This document shows positions 35,275 through 44,433 of a DNA stretch of 64,000 nt, piece after piece. Numbering within the stretch: position 1 is the stretch's first letter; each line of letters opens with the position of its first letter. The notes under the pieces are model-generated. The model saw only the letters and a list, made by a program, of their open reading frames with translations, made no database searches and was not told the DNA's origin. Source of the DNA: Fundicoccus culcitae. GTDB lineage: Bacteria > Bacillota > Bacilli > Lactobacillales > Aerococcaceae. A program made the translations under genes and the position numbers. Location: NCBI RefSeq assembly GCF_024661895.1, contig NZ_CP102453.1, positions 1,674,001-1,738,000 of the forward strand. The letters run 5' to 3'.

Positions 35275-36240
35275 TTATTTAGCTTGAGGGTTTGAGTCGG
35301 GGAGTTTACTTTCTTTAATGATATATAGCGGACGATGTTTGGTTTCATTGAAAATTTTAGCAATATATTTACCGACAATTCCTAGACTAAGGAGCTGCAG
35401 CCCGCCCATGCCAACCACCAAAACAGCTAAGGATGGCCAGCCCGGTGTGCTATCTCCAAAAATGAGGGTTTTGACGATAATATAAATACCATAAATGACA
35501 GCAAACAGGAAGGTAAATAAGCCAACGTAACTCGCAATCGTCAAAGGCGCATCCGAGAAACTAATCAAACCTTCGATGGCATAGTTGAACAGCTGGGTAA
35601 ATGACCAGGAGGTATTACCGGCTGAACGTTCCACATTTTCATACTCCAAATAAGCCACGTCAAAGCCCACCCATGAGAAAATCCCCTTTGAAAAACGATT
35701 ACTTTCGGGCAAACTTAACACAGCATCAACCACTTGGCGGGTCATTAAACGATAGTCACGCGCACCTTCTTCTAACTTGACATCGGAAATACTATTATTT
35801 AAACGATAATACATTCTAGCAAAAAAAGAACGGACCGGTGGTTCGCCATCCCGATTCACGCGGCGCGTAGCCACCACATCGTAGGGTTCATGTTTAATTT
35901 TGTGATACATTTCAATCAACATGGCTGGTGGATCTTGTAAATCCACATCCATAATGGCAACGTAATCACCTTGAGCATACTCCAAGCCGGCCATTAACCC
36001 AGCTTCCTTGCCAAAGTTGCGTGAAAAAGAGAGGTAATACACACGGTCTGGGTATTGCGCTTGTAAAGTTTTGATATTGGCTAGCGTCTTATCTTTTGAA
36101 CCATCATTAATAAAAATAATTTCTAAGAAAGCTTCAGGTAATTGGTCTTGGACCTCCATGATGGCTTCCGTAAATATACTGACGGTTTCTTCTTCATTGT
36201 AACAAGGGACAACGAGAGTTATTCTATCTTGCACGGGCAT
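35275..36240 (-). CDS. Family GT2 glycosyltransferase (polyprenyl-phosphate sugar synthase type)
   Basis: 321-residue membrane-anchored GT2 enzyme. The catalytic domain shows LVVPCYNEEETV, FINDGSKDKT, MDVDLQDPP (DxD) and the QxxRW-like region SAGNTSWSFTQL. Two transmembrane helices close the protein (GLFTFLFAVIYGIYII and the stretch ending LSLGIVGKYIAKIF). This is the architecture of DPM1/GtrB-type enzymes that charge polyprenyl phosphate with a sugar. The GtrA flippase-like gene lies 30 bp upstream, forming the usual GtrA-GtrB pair. The ATG at 36240 follows GAGGTGG; a TTG at 36252 is possible. Confidence 0.9.
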   Translation of the reverse strand: MPVQDRITLVVPCYNEEETVSIFTEAIMEVQDQLPEAFLEIIFINDGSKDKTLANIKTLQAQYPDRVYYLSFSRNFGKEAGLMAGLEYAQGDYVAIMDVDLQDPPAMLIEMYHKIKHEPYDVVATRRVNRDGEPPVRSFFARMYYRLNNSISDVKLEEGARDYRLMTRQVVDAVLSLPESNRFSKGIFSWVGFDVAYLEYENVERSAGNTSWSFTQLFNYAIEGLISFSDAPLTIASYVGLFTFLFAVIYGIYIIVKTLIFGDSTPGWPSLAVLVVGMGGLQLLSLGIVGKYIAKIFNETKHRPLYIIKESKLPDSNPQAK

Positions 36241-36270
36241 GGGCCACCTCAATCATAATAGTGTGTAGGG

Positions 36271-36666
36271 TTAATCTGTGGAATGATTTTCTAAAAATAT
36301 CTTGCGGCTAATAAAGTTAAAAGCCATAACGACAACTGTGACTAATATTTTACTAAACATGACCGGTAATTGTCCAAGGTCAACGGCTAGATACATCAAA
36401 AAATTAGTTAAAATCAAACCTAAAAGGCTTAAAATAAGGAAGACCGTAAATTCTTTTTGTTTTTGATCAGCTTGATACTTGCTGACAAAGACAAAGGACA
36501 TACTGGCCCAATAATTAAAAATAGTTGAAATGATAAACGCTAAGGTGGTGCCGACTAAATAATTCATACCTAACATATGATAACAAATATATAAAACGAC
36601 GAAGTCAATCGCCGTTGCTAAGCCGCCGACAATCGCAAAGCGAAATAATTGTAGAAATGATTTCAT
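36271..36666 (-). CDS. GtrA-like membrane protein
   Basis: 131-residue protein with four predicted transmembrane segments. It begins FLQLFRFAIVGGLATAIDFVVLYI, the standard GtrA opening, and has TIFNYWASMSFVF in the middle and a C-terminal VVMAFNFISRKIFLF-like end. GtrA proteins are thought to flip polyprenyl-phosphate-linked sugars across the membrane for modification of wall polymers or lipoteichoic acid. It pairs with the downstream GT2 enzyme, so the two probably glycosylate a surface polymer. Confidence 0.9.
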   Translation of the reverse strand: MKSFLQLFRFAIVGGLATAIDFVVLYICYHMLGMNYLVGTTLAFIISTIFNYWASMSFVFVSKYQADQKQKEFTVFLILSLLGLILTNFLMYLAVDLGQLPVMFSKILVTVVVMAFNFISRKIFLENHSTD

Positions 36667-36761
36667 GACCTATCCTCTATTTACTTTTCTTAATATACTT
36701 ATTGTAGCATACACCCTAAAAGTGTGCGTTTCAAATTTATCGCCCATTCTTTATATAAAAA

Positions 36762-36784
36762 AAAGACAACCTTTAAAGGTCATC
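36762..36784 (-). terminator. Terminator after the hypothetical gene
   Basis: GATGACCTTT and AAAGGTTGTC on the minus strand pair and are followed by eight T. The dispersed motif (AATAAATATC on +, 36789-36798) sits between the stop codon and the hairpin. Confidence 0.85.
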
Positions 36785-36807
36785 CTTAAATAAATATCAC
36801 TGCAACT

Positions 36808-37182
36808 CTACATTTGAACCCTTGTATTGACTTCCCCCGTGACGCGGTATTTGCAAGCCCACGTTTCAGTTAAATTGCTGGTTTGAAATTCAAATGCAAT
36901 AATCCATTCACCGGCAGGAATATTTCCCGCTTTGGTCTCAATCCCTGATTTAGCTTCATCTTGGTGAATGACAATCTTCCGTTGGTTCTCGATTGCTTGG
37001 TATTCAGCCCTTAAATTATACAAACTATCATACACTAAGACAAAATTAATAGGATTTTGATTAACCTCAATGAAAATAGTGAGCCCTATTAAATTATCAG
37101 GCACATGAATGCGTTCAATCATAAATTTTTTGTCCGTTAGCTGATTAGGTGTAATTTCGATGATTTGTTCCGCTAATTGCAT
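36808..37182 (-). CDS. Hypothetical protein
   Basis: About 124 residues, soluble, beta-rich, with no signal peptide or membrane helix. It has a glycine/isoleucine segment GIETKAGNIPAGEWIIAFEFQTS and a single cysteine in TWACKYRV. No family is recognised with confidence. The second of two adjacent ATGs (37182) is better spaced from AAGGAGG. It is monocistronic, between its own terminator and the potABCD terminator. Confidence 0.65.
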   Translation of the reverse strand: MQLAEQIIEITPNQLTDKKFMIERIHVPDNLIGLTIFIEVNQNPINFVLVYDSLYNLRAEYQAIENQRKIVIHQDEAKSGIETKAGNIPAGEWIIAFEFQTSNLTETWACKYRVTGEVNTRVQM

Positions 37183-37307
37183 CATTGCCCTCCTTGTGAT
37201 TTATTATTATCATCATACCAATCTTTTATGAATTTTATCCCATCATTATTGTAAAGGTTATGTAAAGTTGTTAAAAAGGCATACGCCATTCGTTTTTTAA
37301 TAAAAAA

Positions 37308-37338
37308 GATACGAACCTTCATTGAAAGTTCGTATCTT
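37308..37338 (-). terminator. Terminator of the pot operon
   Basis: AAGATACGAAC and GTTCGTATCTT arms (37308-37338), followed on the minus strand by TTTTTATTAAAAAA. Confidence 0.85.
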
Positions 37339-37378
37339 GGCTGATTTCATTTTATCCTTAAGAGATGTGCAGGGGGAT

Positions 37379-38449
37379 TTATTTAGGTTGCATTTTAATA
37401 TCTAAGTATAAATCATTGTATTGAACCAGTTTGGCTTGACCTAAACCACGGTAAACTTCCAGGCGATCCATGGTTTCTTGTGAGGGATACCAGGCTTCGT
37501 TACTAGTTATTTCAGGGTCCATCAGTTCAAGGGCTGCCGCATTGGGTGTTGAGTAACCAATATATTCGGCGTTTTGTGCAGCGATTTCTGGATCCATCAA
37601 ATAGTTAATTAAAGCGTAGGCACCTTCTATGTTTTTAGCATTTTTTGGAATCACGACATTATCAAACCAAAGGTTTGAGCCATCTTCGGGAACGACATAA
37701 GCAAGATCTTCGCGTTCATCCATAGCAGTTGCGGCTTCCCCCGAGAAAGTAATCGCTATAGGTGCTTCATCTTGAACAATGTGCATTTTAATTTCATCAG
37801 CTGCCAAGGCAATGATGTTTGGCATCAGTGACTTTAATTTATCTGTCGCTTCTTGCAAACGAGCATCATCTGTTTCATTTAACGAATAGCCTAAAGATTG
37901 TAAGCCAATTCCCATCACTTCACGGGCACCATCATAGATCATAATTTGATTACGGTAGGCTTCATCCCATAAATCATTCCATACCGTTAAGGAACCTTCT
38001 TCAATTACACTGGTATTATAAATAATCCCGAGCGTCCCCCAAAAATATGGCAGGGAGTATCTATTGCCAGGGTCAAAATCATGGTTTAAGAAGTCTTCAT
38101 CAATATACTGTAGATTAGGCAACTTTTCATGATCCAATTCTAAGAGAAGGTCCTGTTCCACCATATATTCCACCATATATTCACTCGGTACAACGATATC
38201 GTAAGTTGTCCCACCTTGTTCAACTTTAGCGACCATCGCTTCATTGGAATCAAAGGTTTCATAGACGACACTATAGCCTGTTTCCTCTTCAAATTGGGTG
38301 ATAATATCTGGGTCAATGTAGTCACCCCAGTTGTAAAACACAATCGAATTCGAAGAAATGCCAGAAACGGCTTCAAGGTAGCTGCGTAGACCAAACATTA
38401 AACCGACCATCACTAAAATGGCTACAGCGGCTCTAGCTAATCCTTTCAT
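37379..38449 (-). CDS. potD: Spermidine/putrescine-binding protein PotD
   Basis: Substrate-binding component of the polyamine ABC importer. The 356-residue protein has the PotD pattern: VFYNWGDYIDPDIITQFEEETGY near the N-terminus, YDIVVPSEYMVEYM, LPYFWGTLGIIYNTS, and the C-terminal YSTPNAAALELM. The N-terminal segment is a membrane anchor or signal (AAVAILVMVGLMFGL), but no lipobox cysteine follows. It is therefore probably anchored by an uncleaved helix instead of lipid. Last gene of potABCD, 1 bp after potC. Confidence 0.95.
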   Translation of the reverse strand: MKGLARAAVAILVMVGLMFGLRSYLEAVSGISSNSIVFYNWGDYIDPDIITQFEEETGYSVVYETFDSNEAMVAKVEQGGTTYDIVVPSEYMVEYMVEQDLLLELDHEKLPNLQYIDEDFLNHDFDPGNRYSLPYFWGTLGIIYNTSVIEEGSLTVWNDLWDEAYRNQIMIYDGAREVMGIGLQSLGYSLNETDDARLQEATDKLKSLMPNIIALAADEIKMHIVQDEAPIAITFSGEAATAMDEREDLAYVVPEDGSNLWFDNVVIPKNAKNIEGAYALINYLMDPEIAAQNAEYIGYSTPNAAALELMDPEITSNEAWYPSQETMDRLEVYRGLGQAKLVQYNDLYLDIKMQPK

Positions 38450-39271
38450 CTACATCACCGCCTCTTCTTTTTTGATGTTAGCGGCTTTGCGGTTTTGTTC
38501 GCCTACTTGTAAATAGTAATAGCCAACCACTAAAATCAAAGCTACGATGAACATCATGGCACTTAAGGCATTTATTTCAAGGCTAATCCCGGTTCTAGCC
38601 CGCGAATATACTTCAATCGATAGGGTCGAAAAGCCGTTACCTGTAACAAAGAAGGTTACCGCAAAGTCATCGAGTGAATAAGTAAATGCCATAAAGAAAG
38701 CCGCCTGAATTCCGGAAGTGATACTTGGTAAAATAACACGACTTAAAATTTGACGGTGGTTAGCGCCTAAATCTAGGGCTGCCGTCACCATGGAGGGACT
38801 CATCTCGTATAAACGCGGTAAAATCATCAAGACACAAATTGGCACACTAAAGGCAATATGGCTAAGTAAAACGGACCAAAAACCCAAAGGCACAGGAATG
38901 ATGTAAGAAAACAGAATTAAGAAACTTGCCCCCATCATAACATCAGGTGTCACCATCAAAATATTATTTAAATTTAAAACCGCAGAACGCGTACGTTCAC
39001 TCTTAAAATAATAGATAGCAATCGCGCCAAAGATACCTATGACCGTTGCAATCAAAGCAGATAGTAAGGCAATGATGAAGGTATTTAAAATAAATGTCAG
39101 TAAACGCGTGTCTTCAAAGAGGGTTTGATAATGTTCCCAAGTAAAACCGGTGAACTCTGTCATATCGCCACCTGCATTGAAGGAATAGTAAATTAAATAA
39201 GCAATCGGGATATACATGATTAAAAAGACAAAAAAGATATATAAATTGGACCATTTAAAGGTTTGTTTCAT
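38450..39271 (-). CDS. potC: Spermidine/putrescine ABC transporter permease PotC
   Basis: Inner-membrane permease of 273 residues with six predicted helices. The EAA loop that contacts the ATPase is seen as ALDLGANHRQILSRVILPSI (about 165-184). The start NLYIFFVFLIMYIPIAYLI and the segment FTYSLDDFAVTFFVTG are typical of PotC. Its ATG overlaps the end of potB by one base. Forms a heterodimer with PotB. Confidence 0.96.
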   Translation of the reverse strand: MKQTFKWSNLYIFFVFLIMYIPIAYLIYYSFNAGGDMTEFTGFTWEHYQTLFEDTRLLTFILNTFIIALLSALIATVIGIFGAIAIYYFKSERTRSAVLNLNNILMVTPDVMMGASFLILFSYIIPVPLGFWSVLLSHIAFSVPICVLMILPRLYEMSPSMVTAALDLGANHRQILSRVILPSITSGIQAAFFMAFTYSLDDFAVTFFVTGNGFSTLSIEVYSRARTGISLEINALSAMMFIVALILVVGYYYLQVGEQNRKAANIKKEEAVM

Positions 39272-40083
39272 TAACGTGTCCCTCCTTTAGCTGAGCGTTC
39301 ACGTGTAAGTAACATAACTATAACCATAGAAACCATTAAAACAACGCCAATGGTTGAACCCATCCCCCAGTTTTGCGTCACTAAGAAATGTTGTTCCACA
39401 GCGGTTCCCAATGTAATGACACGGTTTCCGCCAATTAGACGGGTTAACATAAAGAGGGATAACGAAGGGATAAAGACGGCTTGAATCCCACTTCTTACCC
39501 CACGCAAGGATAAGGGGAAGATGACCCGGCGTAACGTTTCCCATTTTGAAGCACCTAAGTCATTACTTGCCTCTATTAATGAATCAGGAATTTCATTGAT
39601 TGAATTGAAAATCGGCAAAATCATAAAAGGTAATTCAATATAGGCCGCAACGACAATAAAGGCTGTATTGGTAAATAGTAATTGTACACTACCAATGCCA
39701 ATCGCTTCTAAAAATTGATTGATTGGACCTGTTCGACCTAATAACCCAATAAAAGCGTAGGTCTTTAATAATAGATTGATCCAAGTTGGTAAAATAATTA
39801 GTAACAACCACAACTGTTTATGCTTGGTTTTTGATAATAAATACGCCATCGGATAAGCTAACAAAAAAGTCGCCAAAGTCACTAAAAAGGCATATAAAAA
39901 TGAATTGGCTGTCATGCGAATGTAGTTGCCTGACGTAAAAAATTGCACATAGTTATCTAAAGTGATGCGGTTATTAATGTCAAAGAAAGACCGATAAACC
40001 AATAAAGCTAACGGTGCAATAACGAAAAATCCAATCCATAAATAATAAGGTATCGCAAAAGTATTATTTTTTTTTGTTTCCAT
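39271..40083 (-). CDS. potB: Spermidine/putrescine ABC transporter permease PotB
   Basis: Permease subunit of 270 residues with six predicted helices. It starts with FAIPYYLWIGFFVIAPLALLVYRSFFD and has the EAA loop ASNDLGASKWETLRRVIFPLSLRG (about 172-195, core EASNDLGA). It partners PotC in the membrane and PotA in the cytoplasm. It follows potA by 11 bp. Confidence 0.96.
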   Translation of the reverse strand: METKKNNTFAIPYYLWIGFFVIAPLALLVYRSFFDINNRITLDNYVQFFTSGNYIRMTANSFLYAFLVTLATFLLAYPMAYLLSKTKHKQLWLLLIILPTWINLLLKTYAFIGLLGRTGPINQFLEAIGIGSVQLLFTNTAFIVVAAYIELPFMILPIFNSINEIPDSLIEASNDLGASKWETLRRVIFPLSLRGVRSGIQAVFIPSLSLFMLTRLIGGNRVITLGTAVEQHFLVTQNWGMGSTIGVVLMVSMVIVMLLTRERSAKGGTR

Positions 40084-40094
40084 TATCCTGCCTC

Positions 40095-41192
40095 CTAGTC
40101 TTCATATTGCTCTAGGCGGGCATCAAAATCTTCTTCCGATTCATTTAAACGCATAACATGGATCGAATTGGGATCAAAACGTAGACCAATTCGAGACCCT
40201 ACGGCTACTTTACCCGTGGTGTGGGCCATCCACTCATTCCCATCTTCATCATAAGCAATCAATTCATTAAATACGCCTCTGAATAGTTGTGAATCAACTT
40301 TAGCAATCAGCTGGCCATCTTCAGGTGTTGTAAGGATGACGTCTTCTGGACGAATAACGACTTCAACGTGCTCATTAGCCGGGATACCTGCGTCCTCACA
40401 CTCAAATACTTTACCGACAAATTCAACTTTATAATCCTCAATCATTTTGGCTGGTATAATATTACTCTCACCAATGAAATCAGCCACATAACGATTGATA
40501 GGTTCGTCATAAATATCATTAGGTGTGCCTGATTGGACGATTTCGCCTTCTTTCATGACATAAATCCAATCGGACATGGCTAGTGCTTCCTCTTGATCAT
40601 GGGTGACGAAAACAAATGTAATCCCCAAACGTCTTTGCAATTCACGTAATTCATATTGCATATCCGTTCTTAGTTTTAAATCTAAGGCAGATAATGGTTC
40701 GTCTAAGAGTAATACTTCTGGCTCGTTGACTAAGGCGCGTGCAATCGCAACCCGTTGTTTTTGTCCACCTGACATTTCAGAAATATTCCGATTTTCAAAC
40801 CCTTTTAGTTGAACTAACTGCAATACATCATTAACTTTTGTTTTAATTGTATCTGGATGGACTTTCTTAACCGAAAGTCCAAAAGCAATATTGTCATAAA
40901 CATTCATATGCGGAAAAAGTGCATAATCTTGAAAGACTGTGTTAACCTTCCGTTTATTAGCTGGTATGCTTGTTACGGCTTGATTATCTAAATAAACTTC
41001 ACCGGATGACGCCTCTGTAAAGCCGGCAATTATTCGCAATATGGTTGTCTTTCCACAACCAGATGGACCGAGTAAGGTATAAAATTTCCCTTTTTCTAGC
41101 TCCATATCAATCTTTTTTAACACTTGTGTGTCATCATAGGTTTTGGTTACACCCTTTAAAACGACACTATAATTTTGATTTTGCATGTGCAT
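40095..41192 (-). CDS. potA: Spermidine/putrescine ABC transporter ATP-binding protein PotA
   Basis: ATPase of the polyamine importer, 365 residues. Walker [10 protein letters not shown] (about 39-47), Q-loop [16 protein letters not shown], signature LSGG-type [15 protein letters not shown], Walker [12 protein letters not shown] and the H-loop VTHDQEEA are all intact. The C-terminal about 100 residues form the TOBE regulatory domain ([10 protein letters not shown]). First gene of potABCD. In many Lactobacillales it directly follows murB; here the two are separated by a terminator. Confidence 0.96.
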   Translation of the reverse strand: MHMQNQNYSVVLKGVTKTYDDTQVLKKIDMELEKGKFYTLLGPSGCGKTTILRIIAGFTEASSGEVYLDNQAVTSIPANKRKVNTVFQDYALFPHMNVYDNIAFGLSVKKVHPDTIKTKVNDVLQLVQLKGFENRNISEMSGGQKQRVAIARALVNEPEVLLLDEPLSALDLKLRTDMQYELRELQRRLGITFVFVTHDQEEALAMSDWIYVMKEGEIVQSGTPNDIYDEPINRYVADFIGESNIIPAKMIEDYKVEFVGKVFECEDAGIPANEHVEVVIRPEDVILTTPEDGQLIAKVDSQLFRGVFNELIAYDEDGNEWMAHTTGKVAVGSRIGLRFDPNSIHVMRLNESEEDFDARLEQYED

Positions 41193-41410
41193 TCTCCTTT
41201 ATGAATGTTTGTCAATTATTGACCCCTTTGATCCCGATTTGTAAAAGCAAAGACTCTTACGAGAATGAATTATATCAGTTAATTTTTTGATTAACAATCA
41301 GTTGGCGCGAATTATTTTTTAGTTGTTGTGTTTCCTTAGCGATAGGGACTAGTTTAGCTTGCCGACAGCGTTGACGCACAGAGAAAGATAGTTGGTTTGG
41401 CTACACACAA

Positions 41411-41448
41411 AAACCGAGCATCACTGTTTTAGCAGCAATGCTCGGCTT
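41411..41448 (-). terminator. Terminator of murB
   Basis: CCGAGCAT (41414-41421) and ATGCTCGG (41438-41445), with an AAAACC/T-rich flank (TTTTTGTG on the minus strand), between murB and potA. Confidence 0.85.
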
Positions 41449-41463
41449 TCTTCTTAATTTGAT

Positions 41464-42372
41464 TTATATGACTTCTTCCCCAATGATACGGACTTCTGTT
41501 TCAAGGCGTACTTGGTTGAGATCCCAAATCGTTTTCTGAATAAATTCAATGAGTTGTACATAATCCGTAGCGGTAGCACCAGCGATATTGACAATAAAAC
41601 CGGCATGCTTTTTAGAAATTTCAGCGCCACCAATGCGATAACCTTGCAAACCTGCTTCTTGGATGAGTTGCCCGGTAAAATGTCCGACAGGGCGTTTAAA
41701 GACGCTACCACAAGATGGATATTCTAAGGGTTGTTTGCTACGCCTTAAATCCATTAAATGAGCCATATGTTCACTCATCGCTTGATAGTTTCCATCTTTC
41801 AAAGCAAATTTCACCGCTAATATAATATCATCATTCGTTTGAAAAATACTGTAGCGGTAAGAAAATTCACAGTCTTCGTTGCTATAACGTTTAATGTCCC
41901 CTTGTGGAGTGACAACTTCCACCCACTCAATAACCTCAACGACTTCGCCACCATAAGCCCCTGCATTCATATACACAGCTCCACCAATACTACCAGGAAT
42001 ACCGCAAGCAAATTCTAGACCACTTAATTCATGTTCTAAGGCTAAGTAGCTTACATCAATTAAAGCCGTGCCGCTTTCAGCAATAATTACATTTCCATCA
42101 ACTGTCACTTGCTTCATTTCAGTTAAAATCAGAACAATTCCTCTAATGCCACCATCTCTTACAATTAAATTACTCGCATTACCTAAGATGGTTAAAGGAA
42201 TACCATGGTTACGTACCCAATTGGTTACTTCAACAACTTCCGCTCTTGTCTTGGGAAAGACAATTGCGTCTGCATTGCCGCCAGTTTTTGTGTAAGTGTA
42301 GTTGGATAATGGTTCATTTAATTTAACATTTAAATGAGGCAACTCATTTACTATTCGACTTAATTCCATCAT
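41464..42372 (-). CDS. murB: UDP-N-acetylenolpyruvoylglucosamine reductase
   Basis: FAD enzyme that makes UDP-N-acetylmuramate for peptidoglycan. The 302-residue length fits the short (type II) Gram-positive form. FAD-binding segments LSNYTYTKTGGNADA and ILGNASNLIVRDGGIRG are seen, plus GLEFACGIPGSIGGAVYMNAGAYGGE (core GIPGSIGGAVYMNAGAYG), the catalytic-region SCGSVFKRP and the C-terminal EVRIIGE. Two adjacent ATGs are possible starts after a GAGGAG site. The neighbourhood with potABCD is conserved among Lactobacillales. Confidence 0.96.
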   Translation of the reverse strand: MMELSRIVNELPHLNVKLNEPLSNYTYTKTGGNADAIVFPKTRAEVVEVTNWVRNHGIPLTILGNASNLIVRDGGIRGIVLILTEMKQVTVDGNVIIAESGTALIDVSYLALEHELSGLEFACGIPGSIGGAVYMNAGAYGGEVVEVIEWVEVVTPQGDIKRYSNEDCEFSYRYSIFQTNDDIILAVKFALKDGNYQAMSEHMAHLMDLRRSKQPLEYPSCGSVFKRPVGHFTGQLIQEAGLQGYRIGGAEISKKHAGFIVNIAGATATDYVQLIEFIQKTIWDLNQVRLETEVRIIGEEVI

Positions 42373-42513
42373 GAAATTTATAGCTCCTCATAAAGTGATA
42401 CTCATTTATTCTATGAAAAAAATCTAAGGTTGTAAAGGAGATAATTCATTAAAAAATTCCAATTATTTTAGAATTAATTAATAAATCACTGCCAACCCTA
42501 GATTTTTAGCTAT

Positions 42514-43053
42514 TTATAAAAGGCGTTCCATCACGAAAGAATTATAATAGCGATAATCAACTTTGAGTCGATTGCTTAATTCTCCGACAATTTTAAACGC
42601 AAATTTTTCATAAAGCGTAATTGCGCGTTTGTTTTCTACAACAACTTCTAGAGTAATGACTTTTAAGTTAACCTCTTCAGCAAAATCAATCATCGCTTCC
42701 ATTAACATGCTCCCGATGCCATAACCCCAATATTCTTTGATAATACTCACACCTAATTCTGCTACATGACTTTGTTTATAGGCATCAAAAGCAGCAAGAT
42801 TGGCGATACCCACTAATTGATCATCAACTTCGGCAACGAGCATAATACTCGTTGGAGCGACCTCAAACCGTCGAATTAAATCAATTTCTTTTTGTAAAGA
42901 TATGGCAATACCACGTTCATCAAAAGTAAGATAATCTGATTCTTTACCGATTTCACGATAAAGTGCTAAAATGGCTTTGGCATCGTTGGGACTTGCTTGT
43001 CTAATTATTACATCGACTTCTACTTCATGAAATTGATCCGCATTGTGCACCAT
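42514..43053 (-). CDS. GNAT family N-acetyltransferase
   Basis: 179-residue acetyltransferase with VIIRQASPNDAKAILALYREIGKESDYL (core IRQASPNDA), the acetyl-CoA loop IIKEYWGYGIGSMLMEAM and KRAITLYEKFAFKIVGEL near the end. This resembles the RimI-like/phosphinothricin-type group; the substrate is unknown. The start at 43053 is chosen for AAAGGA at 8 bp; an upstream ATG at 43083 lies inside tsaE. It follows tsaE by 17 bp, so cotranscription is likely. Confidence 0.85.
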   Translation of the reverse strand: MVHNADQFHEVEVDVIIRQASPNDAKAILALYREIGKESDYLTFDERGIAISLQKEIDLIRRFEVAPTSIMLVAEVDDQLVGIANLAAFDAYKQSHVAELGVSIIKEYWGYGIGSMLMEAMIDFAEEVNLKVITLEVVVENKRAITLYEKFAFKIVGELSNRLKVDYRYYNSFVMERLL

Positions 43054-43070
43054 AGTGAAATTCCTTTCTA

Positions 43071-43535
43071 TCAATTTAACCATTGTTTCACGATTTGATG
43101 ATAAGGATGATCAACTGAACCTATAACTTCCACTTGAATCGAACGCGCCTGGTCATCTTCTAGTGGTGTAAAATTTATCTGAATGTAATTTTCTGGCAAA
43201 AAATCTGCCATAAATCTTGCCCACTCAATCATAACAATGGTTTTATCATGCATTAAATAGTCAAAATCAACTGTATCTGCTCCACCTTCTTCAAGTCGAT
43301 AGGCATCAATATGGACAAAACTCGCTGAATCATCCAGGGGATACTCGCGCACGATGGTATAGGTGGGACTTTTAACCGCTCGTTGAATCCCCAATCCTTT
43401 TGCGAAACCTTGCGCAAAAGTTGTTTTGCCACTACCTAAATTCCCTTCAAGAGTAACAACAGAACCGAGGGGTAATAGTTTGGCTAGTTTAGCCGCTAAA
43501 GCTTGTGTTTCATTTTTGTTGGATACCGTTAAAAT
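43071..43535 (-). CDS. tsaE: tRNA threonylcarbamoyladenosine biosynthesis ATPase TsaE, start not a normal codon
   Basis: TsaE drives the TsaBD complex in t6A modification of tRNA. Reading upstream of the first in-frame ATG (43394) restores the family core. ETQALAAKLAKLLPLGSVVTLEGNLGSGKTTFAQGFAKGLG contains the P-loop NLGSGKTT, followed by SPTYTIVREY, HIDAYRLE and the C-terminal IEWARF region. The frame is closed by TAG at 43545-43547. Between that stop and the P-loop there is no ATG, GTG or TTG at a sensible place. ATT at 43533-43535, 7 bp after AGGG, is the best start (154 aa). Alternatively a 1-base insertion separates the frame from an ATG pair at 43552-43557. Confidence 0.85.
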   Translation of the reverse strand: MLTVSNKNETQALAAKLAKLLPLGSVVTLEGNLGSGKTTFAQGFAKGLGIQRAVKSPTYTIVREYPLDDSASFVHIDAYRLEEGGADTVDFDYLMHDKTIVMIEWARFMADFLPENYIQINFTPLEDDQARSIQVEVIGSVDHPYHQIVKQWLN

Positions 43536-43760
43536 AACCTTTCCCTACTTTCATCATAAATATCTCTTCATCTTATTGTATCGAAGTATCGACGCGCTTA
43601 CAAATATTGTGTTTGCTTATCTATTATATTAATAATTCATTTCAAAAATGGTTTGAAAGAAGGCCGATAACATAGCGAAATATTTGACTTTACGACTAAT
43701 TATTGATAAATTAGTTATATCATTATTACAAGTCTTTATAACTGTATGGAGGTAATATGA

Positions 43761-44327
43761 ATGAAAAAAATTTTAAAAACGATATCCATTCCTTTGATTG
43801 CTTTATTCTTAGTTGCATGTGGCGATCAAGGAACTGAGACAACTTCAGTAGAGTCACAAGCACCTGAATCATCCGTTGAGTCTGCCGCCGAAAGTGTATC
43901 CCAGGAGCAAACTGAATCAGTTAGTGAAGCGTCAGATACAACGAGCGCTGAAGAATCAGACGCTGTTTCAAGCGAAGATAACGGTGATGAAGCAACCAGC
44001 CAAGCAGGTATTACATTTACATTATTTGTTAATGGCGAAGAAACAGCTAGTTTCGTAGCGGTCGATAGTGATGGCTTATCTGTCATGGAGGCCATGGAAT
44101 CCATTGAAGATCTAGAATTTAACTTCAATGAAGACGAAGGTGTCATCGATGAAATTGATGGAATTGCTAACGACTATGACACAGGTGAAACATGGACTTA
44201 CTTATTAAACGGAGAGTTTGCTGAGTTAGGTGTTGTTTCACAAACACTCAGCGAAGACGACGTAGTTGAATGGTACTATGGTACTATCGATGAAATCCCT
44301 GTTAACATCGTACCAGCCGAAGAATAA
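43761..44327 (+). CDS. DUF4430-domain lipoprotein
   Basis: 188-residue surface lipoprotein: signal peptide KKILKTISIPLIALFLVAC with lipobox LVAC (Cys20), then a serine/glutamate-rich low-complexity linker (about 25-78). A C-terminal domain follows with LFVNGEETASFVAV, GLSVMEAMESI and WTYLLNGEF, matching DUF4430 (transcobalamin-like beta-hairpin fold). Such domains are found in cell-surface ligand-binding proteins; the ligand is unknown. GGAGGT lies upstream of the ATG. The stop codon is followed by a variant of the gene-end motif and a terminator. Confidence 0.82.
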   Translation: MKKILKTISIPLIALFLVACGDQGTETTSVESQAPESSVESAAESVSQEQTESVSEASDTTSAEESDAVSSEDNGDEATSQAGITFTLFVNGEETASFVAVDSDGLSVMEAMESIEDLEFNFNEDEGVIDEIDGIANDYDTGETWTYLLNGEFAELGVVSQTLSEDDVVEWYYGTIDEIPVNIVPAEE

Positions 44328-44351
44328 TTTAACTAAATATCCCTGATTTTA

Positions 44352-44382
44352 ACCGAGGTTATCAACGACCTCGGTTTTTTTA
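44352..44382 (+). terminator. Terminator after the DUF4430 lipoprotein
   Basis: ACCGAGGT (44352-44359) and ACCTCGGT (44368-44375) followed by TTTTTTTAT. The motif variant CTAAATATCCCTG lies between the stop codon and the hairpin. Confidence 0.9.
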
Positions 44383-44388
44383 TATAAA

Positions 44389-44414
44389 AAAACCGCCCAG
44401 AGGCTTCTGGACGG
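44389..44414 (-). terminator. Terminator after pta
   Basis: CCGTCCAGAA and CTCTGGGCGG arms on the minus strand followed by TTTTTTT. The dispersed motif (GATATTTATT on +, 44416-44425) lies between the pta stop and the hairpin. Confidence 0.88.
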
Positions 44415-44433
44415 TGATATTTATTAATTTGAA

